Of a stretch of DNA of 64,000 nucleotides, positions 51,582 through 61,900 are shown piece by piece (position 1 is the stretch's first letter; each line of letters starts with the position of its first letter). Under the pieces are notes generated by a model, which saw only the letters and a program-made list of their open reading frames with translations, made no database searches and had not been told where the DNA came from. The stretch is from Nocardia concava NBRC 100430. Lineage in GTDB: Bacteria > Actinomycetota > Actinomycetes > Mycobacteriales > Mycobacteriaceae. Both the position numbers and the translations under genes were made by a program. The stretch spans positions 1-64,000 of the forward strand of contig NZ_BAFX01000146.1 in NCBI RefSeq assembly GCF_000308815.1. The letters run 5' to 3'.

Positions 51582-53408
51582 TCAGGCCAAACGCTCCTTG
51601 AGGGCCTCGAACTCGTCGCGGAGGCCGGAAGGCAGCTTGTCGCCGATGAACTGGAACCACTCCTCGATGGAGGGGATCTCGTTCTTCCACTCGTCGACGT
51701 TGACCGCGAGCGCCTCGTCGACGTCGTCGGCGTTCACGTCCAGGCCCTCGAGGTCGAGGTCGGCGGCGTGCGGGACATTGCCGATCGGGGTGGCCTCGGC
51801 CGACTTCGTGCCCTCGATGCGGCCGACGACCCACTCCAGCACGCGGGAGTTCTCGCCGAAGCCCGGCCACAGGAAGCGGCCGTCGGCGCCGCGGCGGAAC
51901 CAGTTGACGTAGAAGATCTTCGGCAGCGCCTGGGCATCGGCGTTCTTGCCGAGGGTGATCCAGTGGTTCAGGTAGTCACCGACGTGGTAGCCCATGAACG
52001 GCAGCATGGCCATCGGGTCGCGGCGCACGGTGCCGACCTTGCCCTCGGCGGCGGCGGTCTGCTCGGAGCCGACGGTGGCGCCCATGAACACGCCGTGCTG
52101 CCAGTCGAAGGACTCGGTCACCAGCGGGATGGTGGTCTTGCGGCGGCCGCCGAAGAGGATGGCCGAGATCGGCACGCCCTGCGGGTCGTCCCACTCGGGG
52201 GCCAGGGTCGGGCACTGCGACATCGGGGTGCAGTAGCGCGAGTTCGGGTGCGCGGCCAGGGTTTCCGACTCGCGCTCGAACCAGTCGTTGCCCTTCCAGT
52301 CGATGAGGTGGTCCGGGGTGCCCTCCAGGCCCTCCCACCACACATCGTTGTCGTCGGTCAGGGCGACGTTGGTGTAGACGGTGTTGCCGGCCTCCATGGT
52401 GGCCATGGCGTTCGGGTTCGAGCTGTGGTTGGTGCCGGGGGCGACACCGAAGAAGCCGAATTCCGGGTTGACGGCATATAGTCGGCCGTCCTTGCCGAAG
52501 CGCATCCACGCGATGTCGTCACCGAGGGTCTCGGCGCGCCAGCCCGGGATGGTCGGCTGGATCATGGCGAGGTTGGTCTTGCCGCAGGCCGACGGGAACG
52601 CGGCGGCGATGTAGTACGCCTTGTTCTCCGGCGAGATCAGCTTGAGGATCAGCATGTGCTCGGCCAGCCAGCCCTCGTCGTGCGCCATGGCGGAGGCGAT
52701 GCGCAGCGAGTAGCACTTCTTGCCCAGCAGCGCGTTGCCGCCGTAACCCGAACCGTAGGACCAGATTTCGCGGTCCTCGGGGAAGTGGGTGATGTACTTG
52801 GTGTCGTTGCACGGCCACGGCACGTCGGCCTGGCCCTCGGCCAGCGGGGCGCCCACGGAGTGCAGGGCCTTCACGAACGGCTTGTCGGTGCCCAGCTTCT
52901 CCAGGGCGGCGCTGCCGGCGCGGGTCATCACGCGCATGGAGACCACGACGTACTCGGAGTCGGTGATCTCGACGCCCAGCTTGGGGTCCTCGGCGCCGAG
53001 CGGGCCCATGCAGAAGGGCACCACGTACATGGTGCGGCCCTTCATGCTGCCGCGGTACAGCTCGGTCATGGTGGCGCGCATCTCGGCCGGGTCGACCCAG
53101 TTGTTGGTCGGGCCGGCGTCGGCCTCGCTCTTGGAGCAGATGTAGGTGCGCGATTCGACGCGGGCGACGTCGGACGGATCAGAGAGCGCCAGGTAGGAGT
53201 TGGGCTTCTTCTTCTCGTTCAACTTCTTGAAGGTGCCGGCGGCGACCAGCTGCTCGGAGAGGCGGACGGCCTCTTCCTCGGATCCATCGGCCCAGACCAC
53301 GCGATCGGGCTGGGTGAGTTCCGCGACCTCCTGTACCCAGGCAAGCAGTTCCTTGTGCTCGGTGGGCGCGGTGCCATCATGAAGACCAGGAATGGTCGCT
53401 GAGGTCAT
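51582..53408 (-). CDS. pckA: Phosphoenolpyruvate carboxykinase (GTP)
   Basis: 608 residues, GTP-dependent. Oxaloacetate + GTP to phosphoenolpyruvate + CO2, the gluconeogenic step. Signatures: EIWSYGSGYGGNALLGKKC (substrate region), P-loop AAAFPSACGKTNLAMIQP, and NPEFGFFGVAPGTNHSSNPN. The ATG at 53408 has aggaga upstream, matching the mycobacterial start; longer frames lack support. In M. tuberculosis pckA (Rv0211) follows Rv0209-Rv0210, and here the same two genes lie upstream on the same strand. Confidence 0.97.
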   Translation of the reverse strand: MTSATIPGLHDGTAPTEHKELLAWVQEVAELTQPDRVVWADGSEEEAVRLSEQLVAAGTFKKLNEKKKPNSYLALSDPSDVARVESRTYICSKSEADAGPTNNWVDPAEMRATMTELYRGSMKGRTMYVVPFCMGPLGAEDPKLGVEITDSEYVVVSMRVMTRAGSAALEKLGTDKPFVKALHSVGAPLAEGQADVPWPCNDTKYITHFPEDREIWSYGSGYGGNALLGKKCYSLRIASAMAHDEGWLAEHMLILKLISPENKAYYIAAAFPSACGKTNLAMIQPTIPGWRAETLGDDIAWMRFGKDGRLYAVNPEFGFFGVAPGTNHSSNPNAMATMEAGNTVYTNVALTDDNDVWWEGLEGTPDHLIDWKGNDWFERESETLAAHPNSRYCTPMSQCPTLAPEWDDPQGVPISAILFGGRRKTTIPLVTESFDWQHGVFMGATVGSEQTAAAEGKVGTVRRDPMAMLPFMGYHVGDYLNHWITLGKNADAQALPKIFYVNWFRRGADGRFLWPGFGENSRVLEWVVGRIEGTKSAEATPIGNVPHAADLDLEGLDVNADDVDEALAVNVDEWKNEIPSIEEWFQFIGDKLPSGLRDEFEALKERLA

Positions 53409-53647
53409 GAAAACTCTCCTGAGATGGGCGGCCCCGATGGCCTCGAGCCGAGGACCACGGCTCGCGACACCGAGTGCCACTACTTGCGGCAGGACTCCCG
53501 CTCGTCTCGCCGTCGGCCCGTCCACTGGACGCGCGTACAACAACACGGCGGATGCCCTAGTTCCTGCCATAGAGGTTAACGCCACATATCGGGGTGTACG
53601 GAATCGGGTTGTCCAGTCGGTATCGGGTCGAAACCTGCGACCAGCCG

Positions 53648-55093
53648 CTATGCGAATTCGAGTGCGGCCAGGTCACGCTCGCATGCCGCCAGTAAAGCGG
53701 GGCGCCGCTGCGCCGCCTGCCGCAATTGCGCCTCCAATTCACCGACCCGCAGATCGGTTTCCACCAGGCGCGCGGTGGCACTCCCGAGCACCTCGTCGGT
53801 GAGCCGCTCCTCGACGTCCACCAGCGCCGTTGCGACCCGCTGTTCCAGCTGCGCACGGGCGTCAACCAGCGTGTCCGCGACCCATTGCCGCAGGTGAGCG
53901 CCGTCGGCGAGGCGGCGGCGGGCGCGCACCACCCAGCTCGCGACGGCGGCACCGAGGAGCAGACTGACCGGCATGATCGCGTAGTCGAAGGCCCGCAACA
54001 GGGCCAGCGGAGCCACCAGCAGGCGGCCCAATCCGAAGCCGCCCGAGGCACCCAGCGCGATCACCAGATGGTCCTCCACGCCCCGCGAGCGCGGACCCGG
54101 CGACTGCACCCGGCGCGAGACCCGTTCCGGCGGTGGCGGAAAAGATATATGCCATTCCTCCGCGACGGATTCTTCGACTTGACGGCACAATTCGCCGATC
54201 CTGGAACGAATCGTCCGATCAATCTCCTGTGTGAGTTTTTCCACAGAATCGCTCACCTGACGCGGAAATTCGGCGAGCGCGCTCCGCGGCAGCCCTTCGA
54301 TTTCGGCCCGCGCCTGCCCGTGCAGCGTCCGAATCCTGGCCCCGACCTCGTGCAATAGATCGACGCGGGCCAACTGCAGCCGATTCCGCACGATCGCCAT
54401 GGCACTCCCGCGCCCGCCGTCCCCGACCGCCAGCAGCCGCGCCCGCTCCTCCCGCAGCACCGCCACATCTCCCCCGTCGCGCACCTTGGCCACCTGCGCC
54501 TCGATCCGCCGCCGAGTCTCGGCCACCACCCGCTCCCGCACGATCGCCACCTGATCCCCGACCGCCCCCGCACCGCTCGCCGCCACCAGCCGCGCATGCA
54601 ACAACCCCACCCCCGACCGATCCACCAGCGCCGCATCCCCCGCGGCCCGCCCCACCGCCGCCATCCGCGCCGACACCGGCACGATCTCCTCCGCCTCCCC
54701 GCCCGCCTCCACAAGCAGCTCGGTATCCAGCTTCCGCACCTCCCGCCAATCCCGATGCGCGTGAATCCCGTCCAACGCGAACACGATCCGCGTCCCATCC
54801 CCCCGCAACCCCCGCACCCGCCCCAGCAGCTCTTCACCGATCAGCGCCCCGGCATCGAGCACGACCAGCGCGACGGGGTACGGGCGAGGCAGATCGTCGT
54901 CACCGATCACGCTGAGATCGATGTGCGGATGGAATCGGGCCAACTCGACCCGCAGCGCCGCCGCGTGTGACTCGTCGCCGCCGATCAGCGCGATCTCCCG
55001 AACCGGCTCGGAGCCACCACCGACCGCGCGCAGTAGCGCCAGTCCGTGTGGATTCCAGCGGGCTACAACGGCTTCCGCGGCAGCGGAGATCAC
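53648..55093 (-). CDS. Large coiled-coil/membrane GTPase-like protein (Rv0210-like)
   Basis: 481 residues. The first 130 residues resemble a GTPase core without a classical P-loop (EIALIGGDESHAAALRVELA, then VALVVLDAGALI, then FALDGIHAHRDW where NKxD would be). The middle is a long charged coiled coil with VREEVV/RLLAVG-type heptads; two hydrophobic segments (about 340-400, VIALGASGGFGLGRLLVAPL and AIMPVSLLLGAAVASWVV) would insert in or under the membrane, and another helical region follows. This is a dynamin-like plan. The upstream gene supplies a GTPase with intact motifs. Start uncertain: GTG at 55093 is chosen, as the frame opens further upstream. Confidence 0.7.
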   Translation of the reverse strand: MISAAAEAVVARWNPHGLALLRAVGGGSEPVREIALIGGDESHAAALRVELARFHPHIDLSVIGDDDLPRPYPVALVVLDAGALIGEELLGRVRGLRGDGTRIVFALDGIHAHRDWREVRKLDTELLVEAGGEAEEIVPVSARMAAVGRAAGDAALVDRSGVGLLHARLVAASGAGAVGDQVAIVRERVVAETRRRIEAQVAKVRDGGDVAVLREERARLLAVGDGGRGSAMAIVRNRLQLARVDLLHEVGARIRTLHGQARAEIEGLPRSALAEFPRQVSDSVEKLTQEIDRTIRSRIGELCRQVEESVAEEWHISFPPPPERVSRRVQSPGPRSRGVEDHLVIALGASGGFGLGRLLVAPLALLRAFDYAIMPVSLLLGAAVASWVVRARRRLADGAHLRQWVADTLVDARAQLEQRVATALVDVEERLTDEVLGSATARLVETDLRVGELEAQLRQAAQRRPALLAACERDLAALEFA

Positions 55094-55131
55094 ATCGCTG
55101 ATTCGTTCCCGAGCGGGATTCGGCTTGGACT

Positions 55132-55809
55132 TCAGGCCGATTCGGCGTTCAGGCGCGCCGATGCGACCGCGTAGCGGCGGTGGAGTTCGTGGTGGAGGGG
55201 GTCTATTCCGGTGGCGCAGTGGAGGATTTGGAGCAGGGGGCGGGGGCCGAGGGTGGGGTCGGCACGGAGGGCGGCGAGGGCGCAGGAGACGCCGTGCAGG
55301 TCCCAGCGGTCCAGGAGGGCTTGGCGGGCTTGGGGATCGGGGGTGGCGCCGGGTGCGGTGAAGAGGTCGTGGGAGAGGGTGCGGGGCGGGTTGGGGTGGG
55401 TGGTGAGGCGGGCGAGGGTGTCGAGGTCGGGGGCGGTGAGGGTGCCGGAGCGGGTGCGGGCGGCGAGGGAGGCGACCACGGGGAAGACGCGGTGGCCGAG
55501 GGCGGTGGTGAGGGATTCGGCCAGCGCGGCGGCATCGGACCAACGGGTCCCTATGGAATCGGCCTTGTTGAGGACGACAAGGGTGCGGTCGGGCGGGAGG
55601 GTGGCCAGCAGGCGGCGGTCGGCGGGGTCGGCGGTGCCGGGGAGGACGTAGAGGAGCAGGTCGGCGTCGAGGGTGGGGGCGGGTTGCCCGGGCTGGTCGA
55701 CCGGTCGGGTTTCTTCGGCGGTGAGCAGTGAGAGCGCATGTCGCAGGGTGGTTTTGCCCGCGCGGGCGCGGCCCGTCACCTGGATGCGAGGAGGTCGCCC
55801 GACCGGCAC
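55132..55809 (-). CDS. Small GTPase-like protein (Rv0209-like)
   Basis: 225 residues. P-loop GRARAGKTTLRHAL (about 13-26, GxxxxGKT) and NKAD (about 91-94) are intact; the DxxG motif is not evident (LDADLLLYVLPGTAD is in its place). It ends 39 nt before the chosen start of the Rv0210-like gene. GTG start at 55809. The two proteins probably work as a pair, one switching and the other remodelling or tethering membranes. Function unknown. Confidence 0.72.
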   Translation of the reverse strand: MPVGRPPRIQVTGRARAGKTTLRHALSLLTAEETRPVDQPGQPAPTLDADLLLYVLPGTADPADRRLLATLPPDRTLVVLNKADSIGTRWSDAAALAESLTTALGHRVFPVVASLAARTRSGTLTAPDLDTLARLTTHPNPPRTLSHDLFTAPGATPDPQARQALLDRWDLHGVSCALAALRADPTLGPRPLLQILHCATGIDPLHHELHRRYAVASARLNAESA

Positions 55810-56047
55810 GCGGGCAGCCTAGCCGGAAGACCCTGGGCGGGTGCGCGTTTCGAATCACAAACCCGCAGGTCACCCGGTGAGAATTGACACGGATTCGACA
55901 CCGACTGTGCGCCAGCACAATTCAGCGCGACGCGTCTTCACAGACACTTCGCGCTGGCCTACTCTGGCCATTCGGTCGGCATCAGCGCCGATGCACGGCT
56001 GCGGCGCACCTCTCGGTCCACGGCCGCCGCGACAAGGGGAGGTAGCG

Positions 56048-57415
56048 ATGACCGTCAACGCCGACGTCATCCGGGTATCCGAAACAGTGGGGCCGCGCCG
56101 CGAGACACCGGGGCCGGATCGCGAACCCGCCCGGCCACTGCCGCCGAGCCGGGATCCGTTCTTCCATCCCCCACGCGGGTTCGCGCGGCACGCACCCGGC
56201 ACGATCCTGCGCCACCGCGAGGTGGAGATCGCGCTCTTCGGCCTGGTGCCCCAGCACGTGACGGCCTGGCAACTGCTGTACCGCAGCCAGGATCTGCACG
56301 GCAGGCCCGAGGTCGCCATCACGACCGTGCTGCTCCCCGGAGGCGCGGGCCCGGATTCCGAACGCCCGCTGCTGGCCTTCCAGACCGCCATGGACGCGGT
56401 CACCGACCGGTGCGCACCCTCCTACGCGCTGCGCCGCGGCGCGCTCTCCCCCGGTTCGATCACCCAGCTGGAGTGGCTGCTGGTCGCGGGCGCCCTGCGC
56501 CGCGGCTGGGCGGTCACCATCGCGGATCACGAAGGGCAGCAAGGCAATTTCGGGGTGGCGCGCGAACCCGGCTACCGCGCTCTCGATGGTGTCCGCGCCG
56601 CACTGCGTTTCGCGCCGCTGGGCCTGCGCTCGGACACCAGGGTGGCCGTGTGGGGCTATTCCGGTGGCGGCATGGCCAGTTCGTGGGCGGTGGAGATGGC
56701 CCCGGAGTACGCGCCGGAGCTGAATATCGTGGGCGCGGTGCTGGGTGCGCCGGTGGGTGATCCGCGCCATGTCTTCCTGAACCTCGACGGCAGCATGTTC
56801 GCGGGCTTCCCGGCCATCGTGATCGCGGCGCTGCGGCAGGTGTATCCGGCCATGGCCGAGGTGGTGCGCCGCGATTTCACCCCGGAGGGCCGTCGCCTGC
56901 TGGACCGGGCGCGGAGCCTGGGCCCGATCGCGGTGCTGCCGCTGCTGGTCGGCCGCCGCATGGACGACATCCTGACCCGCCCGCTGGCCGAGATCCTGCC
57001 GGACCTCGAGGACATGTTCGACGATCTGCGCCTGGGCAATCGGACCCCGGCCTGTCCGGTGCTGGTGGTGCAGCCCGTGCACGACCAGGTCATCGACGCC
57101 GCGGGCATCGACGGCCAGGTGGAGCGCTACCGGGCCGGCGGCGCGGCGGTCTGGTACGTCCGCGATCGCCTCAGCGAGCATTTCTCGCTGCTGCCGCTGG
57201 CGACCCCGATGAGCCTGGACTGGCTGGCCGATCGGCTGGCCGGGAAAACTCTTACCGAACCCACAACCAAGACCGTATGGTCGGTCGCGCTGTCCCCGGC
57301 GCACTGGCGCGGCATGGTGGAAATGGCAACTACCGCAATGCGAGTCACGTTCGGCCTGCCCTTACGCCCGCCCGCCACACCGGCGTCGGGCGAGGTCTCG
57401 GGCCTGGCGGCCTGA
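56048..57415 (+). CDS. Secretory-lipase-family (LIP) hydrolase
   Basis: 455 residues, alpha/beta hydrolase. Nucleophile Ser in VWGYSGGGMASSWA, DHEGQQGNFGVAREPGYRAL in the middle, and PVHDQVIDAAG with the probable acid, typical of the LIP (PF03583) family. No Sec signal peptide is visible despite the family name, so it may act in the cytosol or be exported otherwise. The ATG at 56048 has ggagg at 56038-56042; the frame opens at 55841 but that part has no support. It is upstream of trmB but separated by 58 bp. Confidence 0.8.
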   Translation: MTVNADVIRVSETVGPRRETPGPDREPARPLPPSRDPFFHPPRGFARHAPGTILRHREVEIALFGLVPQHVTAWQLLYRSQDLHGRPEVAITTVLLPGGAGPDSERPLLAFQTAMDAVTDRCAPSYALRRGALSPGSITQLEWLLVAGALRRGWAVTIADHEGQQGNFGVAREPGYRALDGVRAALRFAPLGLRSDTRVAVWGYSGGGMASSWAVEMAPEYAPELNIVGAVLGAPVGDPRHVFLNLDGSMFAGFPAIVIAALRQVYPAMAEVVRRDFTPEGRRLLDRARSLGPIAVLPLLVGRRMDDILTRPLAEILPDLEDMFDDLRLGNRTPACPVLVVQPVHDQVIDAAGIDGQVERYRAGGAAVWYVRDRLSEHFSLLPLATPMSLDWLADRLAGKTLTEPTTKTVWSVALSPAHWRGMVEMATTAMRVTFGLPLRPPATPASGEVSGLAA

Positions 57416-57473
57416 CCGATCGCGGCCGCGGCAACCCCGGTCGATTGCTGCGCTAAAGAAGCAATACTGGACA

Positions 57474-58220
57474 ATGGACGCCGTGAACGACGCCGCGAAC
57501 CAGCACACGGGAAACCGTCTCTACCCCCGGGTCACCAGCTTCCGCGCCCGTCGCGGCGCGGTCTCGCCCGCGCGGCAGGACGCCTGGGATCGGGTGTGGC
57601 CGCGCATCGGCAAGGACGTGTCCGACGAAAAGCTGGACGCCGACGCCTGGTTCGGCCGGTCGGCCCCGCTGATCGTCGAGATCGGCTGCGGCACCGGCAC
57701 GGCCACCGCGGCCATGGCGCAGGCCGAGCCGCAGTTCAATCTGATCGGCATCGAGGTCTACAAGCCGGGCCTGGCGCAGCTGGTGCAGCGGGTCGAGCGC
57801 GAGCAGATCGAGAACATCCGGCTGCTGCGCGGCGATGCCGTGGATGTCCTGGAAAATATGATTGCTCCCGAATCGCTGACGGGGGTTCGCGTGTTCTTTC
57901 CGGATCCGTGGCCCAAGGCACGCCACCATAAGCGACGGCTGCTGCAGCCGGAGACCTTCGCACTCATCGCAAGTCGCCTGAAGCCGGGCGGCGTGTTGCA
58001 TGTCGCGACCGATCACGCCGATTACGCGGAATGGATCGGCGCGTACGGAAATAAGGAACCGCAGCTCATCGGCATGAATGAGCCGACGGGCGGAGACCCG
58101 GAAGCCTATAAAACCAAGGCACCGATTGGTTTTGAACGTCCGATTACCAAGTTCGAAAACAAAGGACTCCGCGCGGGTAGCGCCATCACGGAGTTCATCT
58201 GGGGGAAGATCGAATCATGA
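57474..58220 (+). CDS. trmB: tRNA (guanine-N7-)-methyltransferase
   Basis: 248 residues. Methylates G46 of tRNA. SAM motif IVEIGCGTGTATAAM (about 67-81), LIGIEVYKPGLAQL, the catalytic FFPDPWPKARHHKRRL loop and GGVLHVATDHADYAEW are characteristic. First gene of trmB-NYN-mmpL3; its TGA overlaps the next start (ATGA). Same order as M. tuberculosis Rv0208c-Rv0206c. Confidence 0.95.
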   Translation: MDAVNDAANQHTGNRLYPRVTSFRARRGAVSPARQDAWDRVWPRIGKDVSDEKLDADAWFGRSAPLIVEIGCGTGTATAAMAQAEPQFNLIGIEVYKPGLAQLVQRVEREQIENIRLLRGDAVDVLENMIAPESLTGVRVFFPDPWPKARHHKRRLLQPETFALIASRLKPGGVLHVATDHADYAEWIGAYGNKEPQLIGMNEPTGGDPEAYKTKAPIGFERPITKFENKGLRAGSAITEFIWGKIES

Positions 58221-58987
58221 GCGTCAGTGAGATGGCCCCCGAGGTCGAGGAAGTTGCCGGATTAATGCACGGCACCCCGTCGGCCGAACTATCGGGCACC
58301 GCAGGGCTCGGCGGCAGCACCGCGGTAGCCATGGGCGGCACCGCCACCGACGTGCGTCGCGTCCTGCTGGTCTGGGATGCGCCGAACCTCGACATGGGTC
58401 TCGGCGCCATCCTCGGCGGTCGCCCGACCGCCGCGTACCGCCCGCGCTTCGACGCGCTGGGCCGCTGGCTGCTGGCCCGCACCGCCGAATTGTCGGTGGG
58501 CAGCGTCACCCGCGTCGAACCCGAGGCCACGGTCTTCACCAATATCGCCCCGGGCACCGCGGATGTAGTGCGCCCGTGGGTCGAGGCGCTGCGCAATGTC
58601 GGTTACGCCGTCTTCGCCAAACCCAAGATCGACGAAGACTCCGATGTCGACTCCGACATGCTCGCCCACATCGAATTGCGTCGCCGCGGTGCCGGTTTGG
58701 CCGGAATCATGGTGGCCTCCGCCGACGGGCAGGCGTTCCGCGCGCCGCTCGAGGAGCTGGCCGCCTCCGGTGTGCCGGTTCAGGTGCTGGGTTTCCGCGA
58801 GCACGCGAGTTGGGCCGTCACGTCGGATATTCTCGAGTTCATCGACCTCGAGGACATCCCGGGCGTGTTCCGTGAACCGCTGCCCCGGGTCAGCCTCGAC
58901 TCGCTGCCCGACGAGGGAGCCTGGCTGCAGCCGTTCCGGCCGCTGTCCGCCCTGCTCACCTCCCGCCCCGCTCAAGGAGTCGCTTAG
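58217..58987 (+). CDS. NYN-domain PIN-like nuclease (Rv0207c-like)
   Basis: 256 residues. The NYN fold shows VLLVWDAPNLDMGLGAIL (about 49-66), DSDVDSDMLAHIELRRRGAG and GIMVASADGQAF, with clustered Asp for metal; LABEL-like C-terminal part ends before the mmpL3 start. It is predicted to be an RNA nuclease, unproven. It is coupled at both ends: ATGA with trmB and TAGTG with mmpL3. Homologue of M. tuberculosis Rv0207c. Confidence 0.86.
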   Translation: MSVSEMAPEVEEVAGLMHGTPSAELSGTAGLGGSTAVAMGGTATDVRRVLLVWDAPNLDMGLGAILGGRPTAAYRPRFDALGRWLLARTAELSVGSVTRVEPEATVFTNIAPGTADVVRPWVEALRNVGYAVFAKPKIDEDSDVDSDMLAHIELRRRGAGLAGIMVASADGQAFRAPLEELAASGVPVQVLGFREHASWAVTSDILEFIDLEDIPGVFREPLPRVSLDSLPDEGAWLQPFRPLSALLTSRPAQGVA

Positions 58988-61900
58988 TGTTCACCCGCTG
59001 GGGCGACCTGGTCTACAAGCTGCGCTACACCGTCCTGGGTGTGATGGCGGCGGCATTGCTCTCTCTCGGCGCGTTCGGGTTGGGGCTCGAGGACCACTTG
59101 AGCTCCAGCGGCTGGTTCGACCCGACATCGCAGTCGACGAAGGCGTCGATACTCAAGGATTCGGTGTACAGCCGCGATCACAACAGCGATGTGGTGCTGC
59201 TGTACACCGCGCCCGACGGGAAGACCGTCGACGATCCGGAGTGGAGTCAGAAGGTCGTCGACAGCCTCAACGCGCTGCCGAAGAACCACCCGCAGATCAC
59301 CAAAGTCAATGTCGCGCCGTGGAAGACCGATACGGGTCAGCAGGTCGCGCAGACAGTCAGCCCCGATCGCAAGCACGCCTTCGCCACGCTCGCGCTCGAC
59401 GCCGACAATGACACCGACATGCTCAACGCCTACAAGGCGGTGCAGAACGCCTTCTCGGTTCCGGGCGTCAAAGTCGAGGTCGCGGGTCTGCAGCCGGTCG
59501 CCTTCACCCTGAACAACACGATCGCCAGCGACGTGAAGCGCATGGAGATGCTGGCCCTGCCGGCGGTCGCGGTCCTGCTGTTCTTCATTTTCGGCGGCGT
59601 CGTCGCCGCCGCGCTGCCGCTGATCATCGGTGGTCTGACGATCATCGCGGCCAACGGCATCATCATGGCCCTGACCAAGTACACCGAGGTGAATTCGTTC
59701 GTCTCCGCGGTGGTTTCGATGATCGGGCTGGGCCTGGCGATCGACTACGGCCTGTTCATCGTGAGCCGGTTCCGTGAGGAATTGGCCGAGGGCTACGACA
59801 CCCGCGCGGCCGTGCGCCGCTCGGTCATGACCGCCGGACGCACCGTGACCTCCTCGGCGACCATGATCATCGCCGCCAGCGCCGGCATGCTGCTGTTCCC
59901 GCAGGGCTTCCTGAAGTCGGTCGCCTACGGCACCATCGCCGCGGTGCTGCTGGCCATGCTGACCTCGCTCACCGTGCTGCCCGCGCTGCTGAGCATTCTG
60001 GGTCCGCGCGTGGACAGCCTGAGCCTCAAGTGGATTCGCAAGACCAAGACCGCCGAAGAGGTGGAGGCCGGATTCTGGGGCAAGCTCACCGCGTGGGTGA
60101 TGAAGCATCCGCTGAAGGTCGCGATCCCGCTGACGATCGGCCTGCTGCTGCTCATCATCCCGGTGAAGAACCTGCAGTTCGGCGGCATCTCGGAAACCTA
60201 TCTGCCGCCGGACAATCCGGTCCGGCTGGCGCAACAGCACTTCGACGAGACCTTCCCGCTGCGCAAGGCCGATCCGGTGCAGTTGGTGATCATCACCGAC
60301 AACTCGAAGAACATCGGTCCGATTCTCGCGCAGGCGAATCAGGCTCCCGGACTGGTGAAGAACGCCCAGTTCGCCATTCCGCAGAAGCCGCCCAACGGAT
60401 CCAATGTCTGGACGTCCGACGCGACCATTCAGGACAGCGCGCACCCGGACGCGACCGTCGACTATCTGCGGTCGATGGAGGTTCCCGACGACGCCGAGGT
60501 CCTGGTCACCGGTCAGCCGGTGCTGATGATGGACAGCCTCGACACGCTGATGCAGCGCATGCCGTGGATGATCGTCATCGTCCTGCTGGTCACGACGATC
60601 CTGATGTTCCTCACCTTCGGCTCGCTGGTGCTGCCGCTGAAGGCGGCGCTCATGAGCGCGCTCGGTCTGGGATCGACGCTGGGCATCCTGACCTGGATCT
60701 TCATCGACGGTCACGGCGCCTCGCTGCTGAACTTCACACCGCAGCCGATCATGGCGCCGGTGCTGGTGCTGATCATCGCGATCATCTACGGCCTATCCGT
60801 GGACTACGAGGTATTCCTCTTGTCCCGCATGGTCGAAGCGCGCACCCAGGGCGCCAGCACCACCGAGGCGGTGCGCGCGGGCACCGCGCAGACCGGCCGC
60901 ATCATCACCGCGGCCGCGCTCATCCTGCTGGTGGTCACGGGCGCGTTCGCGTTCTCCGACCTGGTGATGATGCAGTACATCGCCTACGGCATGGTGGCGG
61001 CGCTGTTCATCGACGCGACCGTGCTGCGCATGCTGCTGGTCCCGGCCACCATGAAGCTGCTCGGCGACGACTGCTGGTGGGCGCCCAAGTGGATGAAGAA
61101 GGTCCAGCAGAAGATCGGCCTGGGCGAGCCCATCCTCGACGATGAGCGGCCCGGCGGCGGCGAGGTGATCGACCTGGTCAAGACCACCCCGGTCACCGAC
61201 CCGGTCACCATGCAGATCCCGCTGCTCACCGACGGATCCATGCCGGCGCGCCCGCGCAAGCCGCGTCCGCGCCGCACCATCGACATCGACAGCGAGGCCC
61301 CGACCCAGCGCATCGACCGCGCCGAGCCGACCCCGCCGACCGCCGCCCCGGCGGCGCCGACCGGTACGCCATCACCGGCAACCGGCACGGCATCGCCCTC
61401 GACCGGCACGGCATCGCCCTCGACCGGCACGGCGCCGGAGGCCGAGCGTCCCGCGCCCGGATTCCCCTCCGTCACAGCGCGTCCCGGCCACGGGGTCACG
61501 CCGTCGACGACCGCGGTCCCGTCGTTCGTCGCGGGCGGCTCGACGCCGAGCCCGCTGTCGGGTCTGGTGCCGAATCCCGAACCGGAGTCCCCCGCGAGCG
61601 GCGAAACCTCCACCCCCGCACCGATGACCAACCTGGGCGCCCCGGCGGAGTCCGGCGCCAAGCTGCCGCCGCGCCGGGTGACCAGCGCGGCCTCGCCGGA
61701 CGCGCCGACCACCGACCTGAGTGCCGGTTCACCGGCGCGCGGGCCGGTCGCACCGCACCCCATCGGTGACTTCGCCTCTCCCCTCAAGGGATCCGCGAAT
61801 GCCGGTGGCGGCGAACTGCCGTCGGTGTCACAGCCCCCGGCGGCCCCACCGCCCGCGGCACCGGCACCGGCACCGGCCCAGCCTCCGGTCGGCCACGAAC

